From Clostridium sp. C8-1-8 (lineage in GTDB: Bacteria; Bacillota; Clostridia; Clostridiales; Clostridiaceae): 64,000 nt of DNA. The position numbers and the translations under genes are program-made. The stretch's first letter is position 1, and every line of letters starts with the position of its first letter. Under the pieces are notes generated by a model that saw only the letters and a program-made list of their open reading frames with translations, was not told the origin of the DNA and ran no database searches. The DNA lies in NCBI RefSeq assembly GCF_009928445.1, contig NZ_JAABNO010000008.1, positions 124,001-188,000 on the forward strand. Reading direction: 5' to 3'. Below, one piece after another: positions 18,279-28,328 of this stretch.

Positions 18279-19157
18279 CTAATCTAATAATAATTTTTCT
18301 AACTTAAAGCCATCCCTATTCATTTTACCTAGCCCAATTAAAGACTTCTCTTTACTATATACTCTATATAACCTATCAAAGTCAAGTTTTTCTTTAACCA
18401 TACTATTGTCACTCACTCTTACACCATTAATTAATAGCTTAGCAAACTTATCATTAACTGTAATACTATCATAAAACTTTAGTGCTTCTTCTATTGAAAT
18501 AATATAATCACTTATATTAGATTTCTCTAACTCCTCTAGCGTAACACCATTCTCTAAAGTAAATGCACCATTAGCTGTTCTACATAATGCAGTCATTACA
18601 GCACCAACCTTTAGCTGTTCTCCTATATCAAAACATAAGCTTCTTATATAAGTCCCTTTAGAACAAGTTACATCCATCGATACAAAAGGCAATTTTATCT
18701 CTATATTAGCTATATCGTAAATAAAAATTTTTCTTGCTTGTCGCTCAATTTCTTTACCCTGCCTAGCAAGTTCATACAATCGCTTTCCGTTTACTTTAAG
18801 TGCTGAATACATTGGCGGAACTTGTTCTATCTCGCCTACAAATTTAGATATTACCTCAGCAACTTCTTCTTCCTTAATATGGTCAGTTGGAGAAGTTTTT
18901 ATAATAGTTCCTTCTAAATCATATGTATCTGTTATAACGCCTAGCTTAAAGGTTACTCTGTATGACTTTTGATTTTCCATAATATAATCTATTATCTTAG
19001 TTGCTTTTCCCATGCAAACAGGAAGAACCCCTGAAGCTTCAGGATCAAGGGTTCCTGTATGTCCGACCTTTTTCTCCTTGGTTAAAAATCTTACTTTCCT
19101 AACCACATCAAAAGAAGTCATCCCTGTGCTCTTATTTATATTTATTATCCCATTCAT
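18279..19157 (-). CDS. truB: tRNA pseudouridine(55) synthase
   Basis: Makes the universal pseudouridine in the T-loop of tRNA. The 292 residues show the TruB start GIININKSTGMTSFDVVRKVR and the catalytic aspartate motif GHTGTLDPEASGVLPVC. The middle contains PPMYSALKVNGKRLYELAR and the CSKGTYIRSLCFDIGEQL motif typical of the family, and there is a short PUA-like tail. It follows nrnA after two bases and precedes ribF, a common translation operon arrangement. Confidence 0.96.
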   Translation of the reverse strand: MNGIININKSTGMTSFDVVRKVRFLTKEKKVGHTGTLDPEASGVLPVCMGKATKIIDYIMENQKSYRVTFKLGVITDTYDLEGTIIKTSPTDHIKEEEVAEVISKFVGEIEQVPPMYSALKVNGKRLYELARQGKEIERQARKIFIYDIANIEIKLPFVSMDVTCSKGTYIRSLCFDIGEQLKVGAVMTALCRTANGAFTLENGVTLEELEKSNISDYIISIEEALKFYDSITVNDKFAKLLINGVRVSDNSMVKEKLDFDRLYRVYSKEKSLIGLGKMNRDGFKLEKLLLD

Positions 19158-19159
19158 AT

Positions 19160-20113
19160 CTATATCTCTTCTTTAATTTGATTTAAAACTAATTTTTTTG
19201 CCTCTTCTAAAGATATATCCTTCATTGTTATTCCTGAGGCCCTTACATGTCCTCCACCACCAAAAACAGAGGCCACTTTATTTACATTCAAATACTTCTT
19301 AGATCTTAGACTCACTTTTACACCGCCGTCTACTTCTCTAAATAAAACAGAGCCTTCCACGCCTCTTATCTGAAGTCCTTGTGAAATAATATCAGACGAA
19401 TCATCTAAGATCATATTTAGTTTTTCTAATATCTCTTTACTTATCTCCATAACTGCAAGTTTTCCATTAAACATAAGCTCTGTGTTACTAAGCACATAAC
19501 CTGTTAATTTCAACTTTTCATATGGCTTATTGTCAAATATATTACTGTGAATATCTGAATGAGAAATATTGAATTTCAGAAGTTCTGATGCAATTATATG
19601 TGTAGTAGTAGTGGCATTAGAATGTCTAAAAGAACCGGTATCTGTAACTAAAGAAGTATATAAGCATCTTGCTATATCGCTATCTATTGGAGCCTTTAAT
19701 AGGTTTATAAGCTCATATATTATTTCTGCTGTAGCAGCAGCATTAACATCAAGATAATTAAAATCACCGTAAAGATCATTTGACATATGATGATCTATAT
19801 TTATAACAGTTCCTTCAAAGTTATCAAGTTCTGCTGAAATTCTTTCTTTATTGCCACAATCAAGTATTATGACACAATCTGTACCATCCTTAGGTTTTAC
19901 ACATTCTCCATTTAGCATATTAGAAAAAGGAAGGAAGCTTAAATTATATGATATCGCATCTTTCGATATCATATAAGCTTCCTTACCAATTTTTCTTAAA
20001 GCTTGACATAACGATAGAACGCTGCCAGCAGCATCACCATCGGGAGAAACATGAAATGTAATACCTATTTTATTCATCTGTAAAATTTTATTAGCAATTT
20101 CATGTAGTGTCAT
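19160..20113 (-). CDS. nrnA: DHH-family oligoribonuclease/pAp phosphatase NrnA
   Basis: Degrades nano-RNA and dephosphorylates adenosine 3',5'-bisphosphate. The 317 residues have the DHH-domain metal motifs HVSPDGDAAGS (19-29), ILDCGN, the DHH itself in INIDHHMSND, and SLVTDTGSFRHSN. The DHHA1 domain closes with FGGGGHVRASG. These are all the residues expected for manganese binding and catalysis. It lies two bases downstream of rbfA and upstream of truB, matching Firmicute operons where it is called YtqI or NrnA. Confidence 0.93.
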   Translation of the reverse strand: MTLHEIANKILQMNKIGITFHVSPDGDAAGSVLSLCQALRKIGKEAYMISKDAISYNLSFLPFSNMLNGECVKPKDGTDCVIILDCGNKERISAELDNFEGTVINIDHHMSNDLYGDFNYLDVNAAATAEIIYELINLLKAPIDSDIARCLYTSLVTDTGSFRHSNATTTTHIIASELLKFNISHSDIHSNIFDNKPYEKLKLTGYVLSNTELMFNGKLAVMEISKEILEKLNMILDDSSDIISQGLQIRGVEGSVLFREVDGGVKVSLRSKKYLNVNKVASVFGGGGHVRASGITMKDISLEEAKKLVLNQIKEEI

Positions 20114-20115
20114 TA

Positions 20116-20466
20116 TTATTTCTCCTTTATCTTCTCTAAAAGAGAATCTATATGCATTCCTTTTTCAATAGAATCATCTATTTGAAAAATCACTTCAGGT
20201 GTATGCCTTAAATTTATTCTGTGTCCAAGTTCTTTTCTAACAAATCCACTAGAACCTTTTAAAGCATTAAATGAAGCTTCTTTTTCCTCTTCACTTTTAC
20301 CAAATATACTAAGGTATATATTAGCATATCTTAAATCTTTTGTAACTTTTACATCAGTGACACTGACCATAGCTGTAAGTCTAGGATCTTTTATATTATT
20401 TCTTATAATATCACTAACTTCTTTTTTCACTTCTTCGTTAATTCTTCCGCCTCTATAATTAGGCAT
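20116..20466 (-). CDS. rbfA: Ribosome-binding factor A
   Basis: A 116-residue KH-like factor for late 30S subunit maturation, acting near the 5' end of 16S rRNA. Recognisable blocks are RINEEVKKEVSDIIRNNIKDPRL, VSVTDVKVTKDLRYANIYLSI, and LRHTPEVIFQIDDSIEKGMHI. I start at the ATG at 20466 (MPNYRGGR), which AGAGGTGA precedes, rather than the GTG three codons upstream. It sits 14 bases after infB in the standard nusA-infB-rbfA order. Confidence 0.96.
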   Translation of the reverse strand: MPNYRGGRINEEVKKEVSDIIRNNIKDPRLTAMVSVTDVKVTKDLRYANIYLSIFGKSEEEKEASFNALKGSSGFVRKELGHRINLRHTPEVIFQIDDSIEKGMHIDSLLEKIKEK

Positions 20467-20480
20467 GAAAATCACCTCTT

Positions 20481-22577
20481 TTAAAGTTCTTTTCTTTGAA
20501 TGGCTTCCATAGTAAAGGCTTCAACGATATCTCCTTCTTTGATATCATTAAACTTTTCTAAGCTTAATCCGCATTCATATCCTGCATTTACTTCCTTAAC
20601 ATCATCCTTAAATCTCTTTAATGATGAAAGTTTACCTTCTAATATAACAATACCATCTCTGATAACTCTAACTTCTGAGTTTCTTACTAATTTACCATCT
20701 AAAACATAAGATCCAGCAATAGTACCAACATTAGAAATCTTATATGTCTGTCTAACCTCAGCTCTACCTAGAACAACTTCCTTATATTCTGGTTCAAGCA
20801 TACCTATCATTGCTGACTTTATATCTTCAATAGCATCATATATTATTCTGTAAGTCTTTATATCTACCTTTTCTTTTTCAGCTATAACTACAGCATTATT
20901 ATCTGGTCTTACGTTAAAACCTATAACTATAGCATTAGAAGCAGTTGCAAGAGTTATATCAGTTTCAGTTATTGCACCAACAGCTCCGTGAATTACTCTT
21001 ACTCTAACATCATCAGTAGATAACTTTTCTAAGGATGATCTTATAGCTTCAACAGAACCTTGAACGTCAGCTTTAACTATTATAGCTAATTCCTTAACTT
21101 TACCTTCTCTTATTTGACTATATAAATCTTCAAGAGATACTCTGTTTGAATTATTAAAGCTTTCTTCACGATGCTTTTCTTTTCTTGATTCAGCCATCTG
21201 TCTAGCAGTCTTCTCATCTTTAACAACTATGAATCTATCACCTGCTGAAGGAACATCAGATAAACCAAGTATTTCTACAGGTATTGAAGGACCTGCTTGC
21301 TTAATCTTCTTACCCTTGTCATCAAACATAGCTCTAATTCTACCATAAGTTGAACCAACTACTATAGAATCACCGGAATGTAGTGTACCATTGCCAATAA
21401 GTAATGAAGCCACAGCTCCTCTACCTTTATCAAGCTTAGCTTCTACCACAGTTCCCTTAGCTCTTCTTGATGGATTAGCAGTTAACTCTAGCATTTCTGC
21501 AGTTAAAAGAACCATTTCTAATAGAGTGTCTATACCCTCATGAGTTTTGGCTGAAACTGGAACGCATATTACATCTCCGCCCCAATCTTCTGATACTAGA
21601 CCGTATTCAGTAAGCTCTTGCTTAACTCTATCGATATTGGCACCAGGTCTATCCATCTTGTTTATAGCTACAACCATAGGAACATTTGCTGCCTTACAGT
21701 GATTTATAGCTTCAACTGTTTGAGGCATTATACCATCGTCTGCAGCAACTACTAAGATAACTATATCTGTAATCTGAGCACCACGAGCTCTCATAGCTGT
21801 AAAAGCTTCATGTCCTGGTGTATCCAAGAATGTTATCTTTTGATTGTTAACATTAACAGTATAAGCACCTATGTGCTGAGTTATACCACCAGCTTCTGAC
21901 TCAGTAACCTTTGCTTTTCTTATTGCATCAAGTAAAGATGTCTTACCATGGTCAACGTGTCCCATAACAGTTATTATTGGAGGTCTGCCTTCTAGGTTTT
22001 CTTCTTCTTCAGTTTCAACTTCCTCATCAAAAGTTTCTAAAGTAGATTCTTCTTCCTTTTTAATTACTGTAACTCCATATTTTTCTGCAGCTTTTTCAGC
22101 TGTAGCAAAATCTATTTCTTGATTTATAGCAGCCATTACACCAGTAAATATTAGAGTTTTTATGACATCAGCACCAGGCTTATTTAGCTTTTCAGCTAAT
22201 TCCTTTACTGTTATAGTGTCACTTATTTCAATAGTTCCACCATCTAGTTCTGCTGTTTCGTCCTCTGAATCTGAAGACTCATCATCTGATCTCTTTTTCT
22301 TTCTCTTCTTACCTGCTTTATTAACTTCTTCAGCAACCATTTCTTCATATTCATCTACTATGGTTTTAGAAATTTCTTCTTCATCATCTGAGCCCTCAGG
22401 TATTAATGTATTTCCAGTACCTGCTAGCAGTTCTTTTATAAGTTCTGCATCCTCATCTTCAATCACGCTCATATGATTCTTTACCTCTATGCTAAATTCA
22501 TCCATAAGCAAAGTGATAAGATCCTTACTTGCTACATTTAATTCTTTTGCCAATTCATATACTCTTATTTTTGACAT
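20481..22577 (-). CDS. infB: Translation initiation factor IF-2
   Basis: The GTPase that brings initiator tRNA to the 30S subunit and drives subunit joining. The 698 residues hold an IF2-N module ([20 protein letters not shown]), an acidic-basic linker, a second IF2-N repeat, then the G domain with G1 [10 protein letters not shown]3 DTPGHEAFT and G4 NKMD, and the C-terminal beta-barrel domains. The ATG at 22577 gives the standard MSKIRVYEL start behind GGGGGTGA; the longer frame adds 12 residues with no support. It lies within the nusA operon. Confidence 0.97.
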   Translation of the reverse strand: MSKIRVYELAKELNVASKDLITLLMDEFSIEVKNHMSVIEDEDAELIKELLAGTGNTLIPEGSDDEEEISKTIVDEYEEMVAEEVNKAGKKRKKKRSDDESSDSEDETAELDGGTIEISDTITVKELAEKLNKPGADVIKTLIFTGVMAAINQEIDFATAEKAAEKYGVTVIKKEEESTLETFDEEVETEEEENLEGRPPIITVMGHVDHGKTSLLDAIRKAKVTESEAGGITQHIGAYTVNVNNQKITFLDTPGHEAFTAMRARGAQITDIVILVVAADDGIMPQTVEAINHCKAANVPMVVAINKMDRPGANIDRVKQELTEYGLVSEDWGGDVICVPVSAKTHEGIDTLLEMVLLTAEMLELTANPSRRAKGTVVEAKLDKGRGAVASLLIGNGTLHSGDSIVVGSTYGRIRAMFDDKGKKIKQAGPSIPVEILGLSDVPSAGDRFIVVKDEKTARQMAESRKEKHREESFNNSNRVSLEDLYSQIREGKVKELAIIVKADVQGSVEAIRSSLEKLSTDDVRVRVIHGAVGAITETDITLATASNAIVIGFNVRPDNNAVVIAEKEKVDIKTYRIIYDAIEDIKSAMIGMLEPEYKEVVLGRAEVRQTYKISNVGTIAGSYVLDGKLVRNSEVRVIRDGIVILEGKLSSLKRFKDDVKEVNAGYECGLSLEKFNDIKEGDIVEAFTMEAIQRKEL

Positions 22578-22609
22578 AGATTCACCCCCGACAAAATTCG
22601 TTGGATTTA

Positions 22610-22915
22610 TCAAATATTCTCGCCAAGTTCTATTAACTTCTTAGCCATATTTTCTTCTGTTATAGCTAATATATTAATTTCACTTCTTCCTAAGCTAATT
22701 CCTAAGTCTACTTTAGAGAAATTCTCTAAAAAAGGAATACTTTTATCCTTACAATAACGGACAAACTTTTCCTTGCTATTACTGGATAGCTCAGTTGAGA
22801 ATATAAACAAATAAATCTTTTTTTTCTTTAATATTTCTTCACATCGATTGTAACCTTCAATTAAATTACCAGATTTCTTTACTAATCCTAAAAATTGAAG
22901 AAACTTATTATTCAT
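22610..22915 (-). CDS. ylxQ: L7Ae/L30e-family RNA-binding protein YlxQ
   Basis: A 101-residue single-domain protein of the L7Ae/L30e/Gadd45 fold: [21 protein letters not shown] near the N-terminus, then [17 protein letters not shown] and a nucleotide-contact loop equivalent. Family members bind kink-turn RNA; for YlxQ no specific RNA target is settled. It is invariably found between ylxR and infB in Firmicutes. Its start overlaps the end of ylxR by eight bases, indicating translational coupling. Confidence 0.88.
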   Translation of the reverse strand: MNNKFLQFLGLVKKSGNLIEGYNRCEEILKKKKIYLFIFSTELSSNSKEKFVRYCKDKSIPFLENFSKVDLGISLGRSEINILAITEENMAKKLIELGENI

Positions 22916-23174
22916 TTACAATCTCATCCTTTAAGTTATTATAAATTTGATCATCTATCGTTGTTTCAAGATTTTTATTAAGTCTTTTAGCTTTAAAAGC
23001 CTTATCTAGACATGCAACACTTTTACATATATAAGCGCCTCGACCAGATTTTTTACCGGTTAAATCTACAGAGACAACACCTTCAGGACTTTTAACTATT
23101 CTTATAAGTTCTTTTTTGGGCTTCATTTCCATGCAGCCATTGCACATTCTCATAGGAACTTTTTTTGGTTTCAT
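22908..23174 (-). CDS. rnpM: YlxR family RNA-binding protein (RnpM)
   Basis: An 88-residue basic protein with the family core MRMCNGCMEMKPKKELIRIV and GKKSGRGAYICKS. In Bacillus YlxR has been described as an RNase P modulator, hence the name RnpM, and earlier work linked it to transcription control. Two cysteines in CNGC and another pair near CKSVAC could bind zinc. GGAGG lies seven bases before the ATG. It follows nusA by 23 bases in the canonical nusA-ylxR-ylxQ-infB order. Confidence 0.92.
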   Translation of the reverse strand: MKPKKVPMRMCNGCMEMKPKKELIRIVKSPEGVVSVDLTGKKSGRGAYICKSVACLDKAFKAKRLNKNLETTIDDQIYNNLKDEIVNE

Positions 23175-23197
23175 TTTAGCACCTCCAAGCTACTAAG

Positions 23198-24244
23198 CTA
23201 TTCAGCCTGAGATTTGCTTTTTATATCAATTTTCCATCCAGTTAGCTTAGCAGCCAATCTTACATTTTGCCCTTCCTTACCGATTGCAAGAGATAATTGA
23301 TTATCATCTACAACTACTTTAGCAGATTTATTATCTTCATCTATAGCAACATCTAGAACCTTAGCTGGACTTAATGCGTTAGCTATATATTCTTCAGGCA
23401 ACTTACTCCATTTAATTATATCAATCTTTTCATTTTTAAGCTCATTAACTATGTTTTGGACTCTGGCACCCTTTGGTCCAACGCAAGCTCCCATAGGATC
23501 TACAGATTCATCAGTTGTGTTTACAGCAATTTTTGTTCTCGAACCTGCTTCTCTAGCAATACTCTTTATTTCTACTATTCCTTCAAATATTTCAGGAACT
23601 TCTAACTCAAAAAGTCTTTTAACTAAACCTGGATGTGTTCTTGATACTAATACTTGTGCGCCTTTTGAAGTATTTTTAACCTCTACAATGTAAAGTTTTA
23701 ACTTTTCATTGAAATTATATTCTTCACCAGCCATTTGTTCATTAGGTCCTAGTATAGCTTCAATTCTACCTAAGTCAACAAACACATTTCCCTTATCTTT
23801 TCTGATTATAGTTCCAGTGATAATATCAAACTCTTTTTGAATGAATTCATTATAGATAATATTTCTTTCTGCTTCCTTTATCCTTTGGATTACAACCTGC
23901 TTTGCAAGCTGAGCTGCCACTCTTCCAAAGTTTCTTGGAGTAACTTCTATTTCAACAACATCATCTATTTCATATCTAGGATCTATCTCTTTTGCTTCAT
24001 CAATTGATATTTCTGATACCTCATCATATACAAAATCAACAATTGACTTTTGGGCATAAACATGGATTTCACCAGTTTCTCTATTCATACTTACTCTTAC
24101 ATTCTGAGCTGCTGTAGTAGAATTGGCATAATTCTTTTTATAAGCAGCTACTAGAGCATCTTCTAAGGTTGTAAAAATAAGATCTTCACTTATCCCCTTC
24201 TCTTTTACAATCTCTTTCAATGCACCTATAAATTCTTCATTCAT
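23198..24244 (-). CDS. nusA: Transcription termination/antitermination protein NusA
   Basis: Binds RNA polymerase and nascent RNA to control pausing and termination. The 348 residues contain an N-terminal polymerase-binding domain (MNEEFIGALKEIVKEKG start), an S1 domain near residues 130-200 with GTIIRKDKGNVFVDLGRIEA, and two KH domains with GSRTKIAVNTTDESVDPMGACVG and the closing AIGKEGQNVRLAAKLTGW. As in other Firmicutes the acidic repeats of the enterobacterial protein are absent. The ATG at 24244 follows GGAGGGT; the longer frame adds 11 residues inside the rimP end region. Confidence 0.97.
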   Translation of the reverse strand: MNEEFIGALKEIVKEKGISEDLIFTTLEDALVAAYKKNYANSTTAAQNVRVSMNRETGEIHVYAQKSIVDFVYDEVSEISIDEAKEIDPRYEIDDVVEIEVTPRNFGRVAAQLAKQVVIQRIKEAERNIIYNEFIQKEFDIITGTIIRKDKGNVFVDLGRIEAILGPNEQMAGEEYNFNEKLKLYIVEVKNTSKGAQVLVSRTHPGLVKRLFELEVPEIFEGIVEIKSIAREAGSRTKIAVNTTDESVDPMGACVGPKGARVQNIVNELKNEKIDIIKWSKLPEEYIANALSPAKVLDVAIDEDNKSAKVVVDDNQLSLAIGKEGQNVRLAAKLTGWKIDIKSKSQAE

Positions 24245-24260
24245 TTCTGAACCCTCCTTA

Positions 24261-24722
24261 CTAAATCTCCCCTTCAATGTTTACAGACTTTACTTTATCT
24301 TTTGGAACAGTAAATTGTTCACTGTTCTCAGTTATAACTAGTGCATCCTCAGTTACTTCTGTTAATATACCTTTTATATTCTTTTTACCACTTATAGACT
24401 TTGCAAACTTTACAAAAACTTCTGAACCTACATATCTATTGTAGTGCTCTTCGGTAAAAAGCTGTCTATTTAGACCTGGTGAAGAAACTTCTAAATAATA
24501 TAGATCTGTTATAGGATCCTTTTCATCTAACATATCACTTATTCTTCTACTTACTTTTTCACAATCTTCTAAAGATATACCTTCTGGTTTATCAATATAT
24601 ATCCTTAAGTAAAACTCATTATTTTCCTTCACAAACTCAACATAATAAAGTTCATACCCAAGTTCATCTACAATAGGCTTGCAAAGGTTATTTAAATTTT
24701 CTAAAAGTGCGTCTTTTTTCAT
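24261..24722 (-). CDS. rimP: Ribosome maturation factor RimP
   Basis: A 153-residue assembly factor for 30S subunits, first gene of the nusA operon. The two-domain pattern is clear: PIVDELGYELYYVEFVKENN and LRIYIDKPEGISLEDCEKVSR in the N-terminal half, then DLYYLEVSSPGLNRQL and the Sm-like C-terminal part with GKKNIKGILTEV and FTVPKDKVKSVN. AGGAGG lies six bases before the start. The upstream gap carries two terminator hairpins, so this gene must be transcribed from its own promoter in 24723-24795. Confidence 0.96.
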   Translation of the reverse strand: MKKDALLENLNNLCKPIVDELGYELYYVEFVKENNEFYLRIYIDKPEGISLEDCEKVSRRISDMLDEKDPITDLYYLEVSSPGLNRQLFTEEHYNRYVGSEVFVKFAKSISGKKNIKGILTEVTEDALVITENSEQFTVPKDKVKSVNIEGEI

Positions 24723-24795
24723 ATCTATCCTCCTTTAAACACCTAGCAAATTTTTATTAGTATTCCCATATCAATAAATCTGTATTGATTATTAA

Positions 24796-24826
24796 GCAAA
24801 AACGCAACTTTCAACAAGTTGCGTTT
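24796..24826 (-). terminator. Second, strong terminator downstream of ispG
   Basis: AAACGCAACTT and AAGTTGCGTTT pair perfectly over 11 bp with a 5-base loop. TTTTTGCTT follows on the minus strand. Confidence 0.82.
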
Positions 24827-24835
24827 ACAAATAGA

Positions 24836-24861
24836 AAGAGCGGACTACTCTGCCCACTCTT
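24836..24861 (-). terminator. First hairpin of the tandem terminator after ispG
   Basis: AAGAG/CTCTT outer pairs with an inner GG/CC pairing form an imperfect stem, followed by T-rich bases on the minus strand. It lies ten bases upstream of the stronger terminator. Confidence 0.5.
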
Positions 24862-25089
24862 AACATGCTCCATTGTAAATAATCTACTATTCTAATCATA
24901 ACATAGTAATTATTGGATTACAAGTACTATTTTATATTAGTCTGAAATGCTACTTTTTGTCACCTTTATAAGTGATGATCTAATCTAATAAATATTTAGA
25001 ACATATATCTATAATTATACAGAAATTATCAAATATAATTCTAAGTTATTTTAAAGATATATCTTTTACATAGGCCTGATGGTTATATT

Positions 25090-26139
25090 TTAGAAATTTT
25101 CTATTTCCTTAATCAATTCGTTAACGAGATCTTTTTCGCTTACTTTTTTAACTATTTCACCTTTTTTAAATATAAGGCCTTCACCATTTCCACCTGCTAT
25201 TCCTATATCAGCCTCTTTTGCTTCACCAGGACCGTTTACTACGCATCCCATTATAGCTACCTTTATATTTTTCTTACAAGAAGCTAACTTACTCTCAACT
25301 TCTTCAGCTATATTAATCAAATCAATTTTTGTCCTGCCACAAGTAGGGCATGATATAAATTGGATTCCAGAATTCACATAACCAAAAGTTTTTAGTATTT
25401 CACGGCCTACTTTTATTTCTTCTACAGGGTCCCCAGTAAGGGAAACTCTGATAGTATCTCCAATTCCTTCAGAAAGTAAGGCTCCTATTCCTATACTTGA
25501 CTTAATGGTACCTCTCCAAATAGTTCCTGCTTCTGTAACCCCTAAATGAAGTGGATAATCAACTTTTTCCGACATCAACCTATAACTATCAATCATCTTT
25601 ATAACATCTGCAGATTTTATAGAAATAACAATATCATCAAAATCCATATCCTCTAATATTTTAACATGCCCTAATGCACTTTGAACTAGAGCCTCTGGGG
25701 TTGGACTTCCGTATTTTTTCAGCAACTCTTTCTCAAGAGAACCAGAATTCACTCCAATTCTTATAGGTATCTCTCTTAACTTAGCTGCTTCAGCTACCAT
25801 TCTAACTCTATCTGCACTTCCAATATTGCCTGGATTAATCCTTAATGCAGAAACACCATTTTTAATAGCTTCTAAGGCCAATCTGTAATCAAAGTGGATA
25901 TCAGCAACCAAAGGGATATTTATATCTTTAACTATATCCTTTATAGCTAAGGCAGCTTCCATATCAGGAACTGCACACCTAACTATATCACAGCCAGCTT
26001 CCTCAAGTCTTTTTATCTGATCAACGGTACTCTTTACGTCCCTCGTATCTGTATTGGTCATAGACTGAACCGATACTGGAGCATCTCCACCTACATATAC
26101 ATTGCCCACTCTTACTTTCTTCGTTTGCATTCTGTCCAT
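25090..26139 (-). CDS. ispG: 4-hydroxy-3-methylbut-2-enyl diphosphate synthase
   Basis: The [4Fe-4S] enzyme reducing methylerythritol cyclodiphosphate in the MEP isoprenoid pathway. The 349 residues begin with RMQTKKVRVGNVYVGGDAPVSVQSM, followed by a TIM-barrel. The C-terminal domain carries cluster cysteines in FISCPTCGRTKIDL and IMGCVVNGPGEAKEADIGIAGG. I start at 26139, nine bases after AGGAG; the first ATG of the longest frame is part of that site's spacer. It follows rseP and dxr, so two MEP enzymes share one unit with a site-2 protease. Confidence 0.96.
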   Translation of the reverse strand: MDRMQTKKVRVGNVYVGGDAPVSVQSMTNTDTRDVKSTVDQIKRLEEAGCDIVRCAVPDMEAALAIKDIVKDINIPLVADIHFDYRLALEAIKNGVSALRINPGNIGSADRVRMVAEAAKLREIPIRIGVNSGSLEKELLKKYGSPTPEALVQSALGHVKILEDMDFDDIVISIKSADVIKMIDSYRLMSEKVDYPLHLGVTEAGTIWRGTIKSSIGIGALLSEGIGDTIRVSLTGDPVEEIKVGREILKTFGYVNSGIQFISCPTCGRTKIDLINIAEEVESKLASCKKNIKVAIMGCVVNGPGEAKEADIGIAGGNGEGLIFKKGEIVKKVSEKDLVNELIKEIENF

Positions 26140-26151
26140 AATAATCATCTC

Positions 26152-27162
26152 CTATAAACTAACTGGGAACAATATATCCTTAACTGTAACCAATAACATT
26201 AATAACATTAATAGTGAAAATCCCACAAAGTTTAGTGCTCCCACTACTTTATCCGGAACTTTCTTTCTTGTTATCAGTTCAAATAATAACATAATAATCC
26301 ATCCTCCATCAAGAGCTGGAAATGGAAGAAGGTTAAACACCGCAAGCTGTATGCTTAAATACGCAGTAAACCATATAAGTGTTATTATACCACTTTTAGC
26401 CGCTGTGCCTGTCATTTTAACAATTGTTACAGGTCCACCAACATCAGTTTTAAGGTTAGCTTTACCAGTAAATATGCTTTTCAATGCATAAAAAGTCTGC
26501 TTTACCCAAGAAGCTGTTCCCTTAAAACTATACTTAACACTTTCAAGTATGCTCGGATTTTGTACAAATTGATTACTAATACCTATCATCAACATTCCTT
26601 CATCGCTTTTCATAGGAACTATATTAAACTCTTTGTTCTCATTACCTCTCTTAACCAAAACATCTACAGCTTTTCCTTTAGAGGTTGCGATTTCGTAGGT
26701 TAAGTCATCCTTAGTTAACATTGTCTTGTTGTTTACCTTAATTATTTCATCACCTTTTAGCATACCTGCTTTAGCTGCTGGCGAATCTTTTACAGTGTCA
26801 TTTACAGTAAGTAATGCGTATCCTGAATGAAAAGTGAAAATACTGAATAAAACTATTGCAAGCACATAATTCATAAATGCTCCTGCAAATATTATAGATA
26901 TTCTTTGCAACGGAGACTTTGACATAAACCCTCTGCTATCATTTGTGGTCTCTTCTTCACCATACATCTTAACATAGCCACCTATAGGCAGAGCTTTAAT
27001 CATGTATTCAGTTTCTTTTCCTTTTATACTAAAAAGTTTTGGCCCCATCCCTATAGAAAATTCATCTACCTTTACACCATTAAGCTTAGCCAATGTAAAA
27101 TGGCCAACTTCATGAATCAATATCAACAAACTAAACGCTATAATCGCAAAAATTATATACAC
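26152..27162 (-). CDS. rseP: RIP metalloprotease RseP (site-2 protease)
   Basis: An intramembrane zinc protease of 336 residues that trims anti-sigma factors or leftover signal peptides; its Bacillus counterpart is RasP. The first membrane segment holds the zinc site LIHEVGHF (H17, E18, H21). A PDZ domain follows around residues 110-190 (VKDSPAAKAGMLKGDEIIKVN), and the third zinc ligand lies in NLLPFPALDGG within a later membrane helix. The last 30 residues are again hydrophobic. It is placed between dxr and ispG, the usual clostridial order. Confidence 0.95.
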   Translation of the reverse strand: MYIIFAIIAFSLLILIHEVGHFTLAKLNGVKVDEFSIGMGPKLFSIKGKETEYMIKALPIGGYVKMYGEEETTNDSRGFMSKSPLQRISIIFAGAFMNYVLAIVLFSIFTFHSGYALLTVNDTVKDSPAAKAGMLKGDEIIKVNNKTMLTKDDLTYEIATSKGKAVDVLVKRGNENKEFNIVPMKSDEGMLMIGISNQFVQNPSILESVKYSFKGTASWVKQTFYALKSIFTGKANLKTDVGGPVTIVKMTGTAAKSGIITLIWFTAYLSIQLAVFNLLPFPALDGGWIIMLLFELITRKKVPDKVVGALNFVGFSLLMLLMLLVTVKDILFPVSL

Positions 27163-27173
27163 AACATTTCCTC

Positions 27174-28328
27174 CTATTCATACTTATTAAATACATAGTC
27201 TTTTACTTCTTTATCCATATTATTAACACTATGTAATGTTACTTCTTTATTATAGTCAAAATTATTCATGCATTCTTCAACTATATTAGCAATTGCTAAG
27301 TAACTAATTTTTTTATTCAAAAATAAACTTACGCATGCTTCATTTGCAGCATTAAGTATACATGGCATAAGCTTACCTATTCTACCAGCTCTAAATGCAA
27401 GTTCTAAACATTTAAAAGTTGTAAGATCTGGAGTTTCAAAGGTAATTTTACTCAATGTCTTAAAATCTAGGGTTCCTCCTATATTGCCCTTCCTATCTGG
27501 GTAATTCAATGCATATTGAATAGGAAGCTTCATATCTGGAGTTCCAAGCTGAGCAATTATAGCTCCATCTTCATATTGAACCATAGAATGTATCACCGAC
27601 TGAGGATGAACAACAACCTCAATTTTGTCATAATCACAATCAAAGAGCCAGTGAGCTTCTATTACCTCAAGACCTTTATTCATAAGTGTAGATGAGTCAA
27701 TTGTAATTTTAGGTCCCATTGACCAGTTAGGATGTTTTAAGGCATCTTCAACTGAAACCTTTTCTAAATATTCTAAACTTTTCCCTCTAAAAGGTCCTCC
27801 TGACGCTGTAAGTAGTATTTTATCTATTCTATTCATACTGTTGCCTTGAAGACTTTGAAATATAGCGCTGTGCTCCGAATCTACCGGAAGTATGTTAACG
27901 TTATTTTTTCTTGCCTCCTCCATAACTAGTTCACCAGCTACCACCAGTGTTTCCTTGTTAGCTAAAGCTATAGTCTTACCAGCCCAGATAGCATTTAAAG
28001 TAGGCTCTAGACCAATCATACCAACTACTGAAGTTACTACAGTATCAACACTTTTACTTGTTGCAACCTTATTTAATCCTTCTATTCCAAAGTATACCTC
28101 TATATCATACCCTTCTTTAGTACAATAATCCAAAACTTTGTTATATGCATCATAGTCAGTCATAGCAACTTCCTTTGGATTAAATTCTTTAATTATGTCT
28201 ATAATACTTTCTACACTTTTATTTGCACTAACCCCAATTAGTTTAAATTCATCTTTATGAAATCTCAACACCTCTAAAGTTTGAGTTCCTATAGAACCAG
28301 TTGCCCCTAGTATAGCTATATTTTTCAT
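27174..28328 (-). CDS. dxr: 1-deoxy-D-xylulose 5-phosphate reductoisomerase
   Basis: Makes methylerythritol phosphate with NADPH, the committed step of the MEP pathway. The 384 residues start with the dinucleotide loop NIAILGATGSIGTQTLEVLR. The metal and substrate sites lie in ILPVDSEHSAIFQ, LTASGGPFRGKSLE and KHPNWSMGPKITIDSSTLMNKGLEVIEA (cited in parts), and the C-terminal helical domain is complete. Its ATG overlaps the stop codon of the upstream permease gene by four bases (ATGA), a typical coupled junction. Confidence 0.96.
   Translation of the reverse strand: MKNIAILGATGSIGTQTLEVLRFHKDEFKLIGVSANKSVESIIDIIKEFNPKEVAMTDYDAYNKVLDYCTKEGYDIEVYFGIEGLNKVATSKSVDTVVTSVVGMIGLEPTLNAIWAGKTIALANKETLVVAGELVMEEARKNNVNILPVDSEHSAIFQSLQGNSMNRIDKILLTASGGPFRGKSLEYLEKVSVEDALKHPNWSMGPKITIDSSTLMNKGLEVIEAHWLFDCDYDKIEVVVHPQSVIHSMVQYEDGAIIAQLGTPDMKLPIQYALNYPDRKGNIGGTLDFKTLSKITFETPDLTTFKCLELAFRAGRIGKLMPCILNAANEACVSLFLNKKISYLAIANIVEECMNNFDYNKEVTLHSVNNMDKEVKDYVFNKYE

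Larger units (their letters stand above)
24723..25089. other. Intergenic region between ispG and rimP
   Basis: This 367-bp gap holds two successive hairpins and AT-rich sequence with no coding frame. In several Clostridium genomes polC occupies this position; no trace of it is seen here. Confidence 0.5.
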
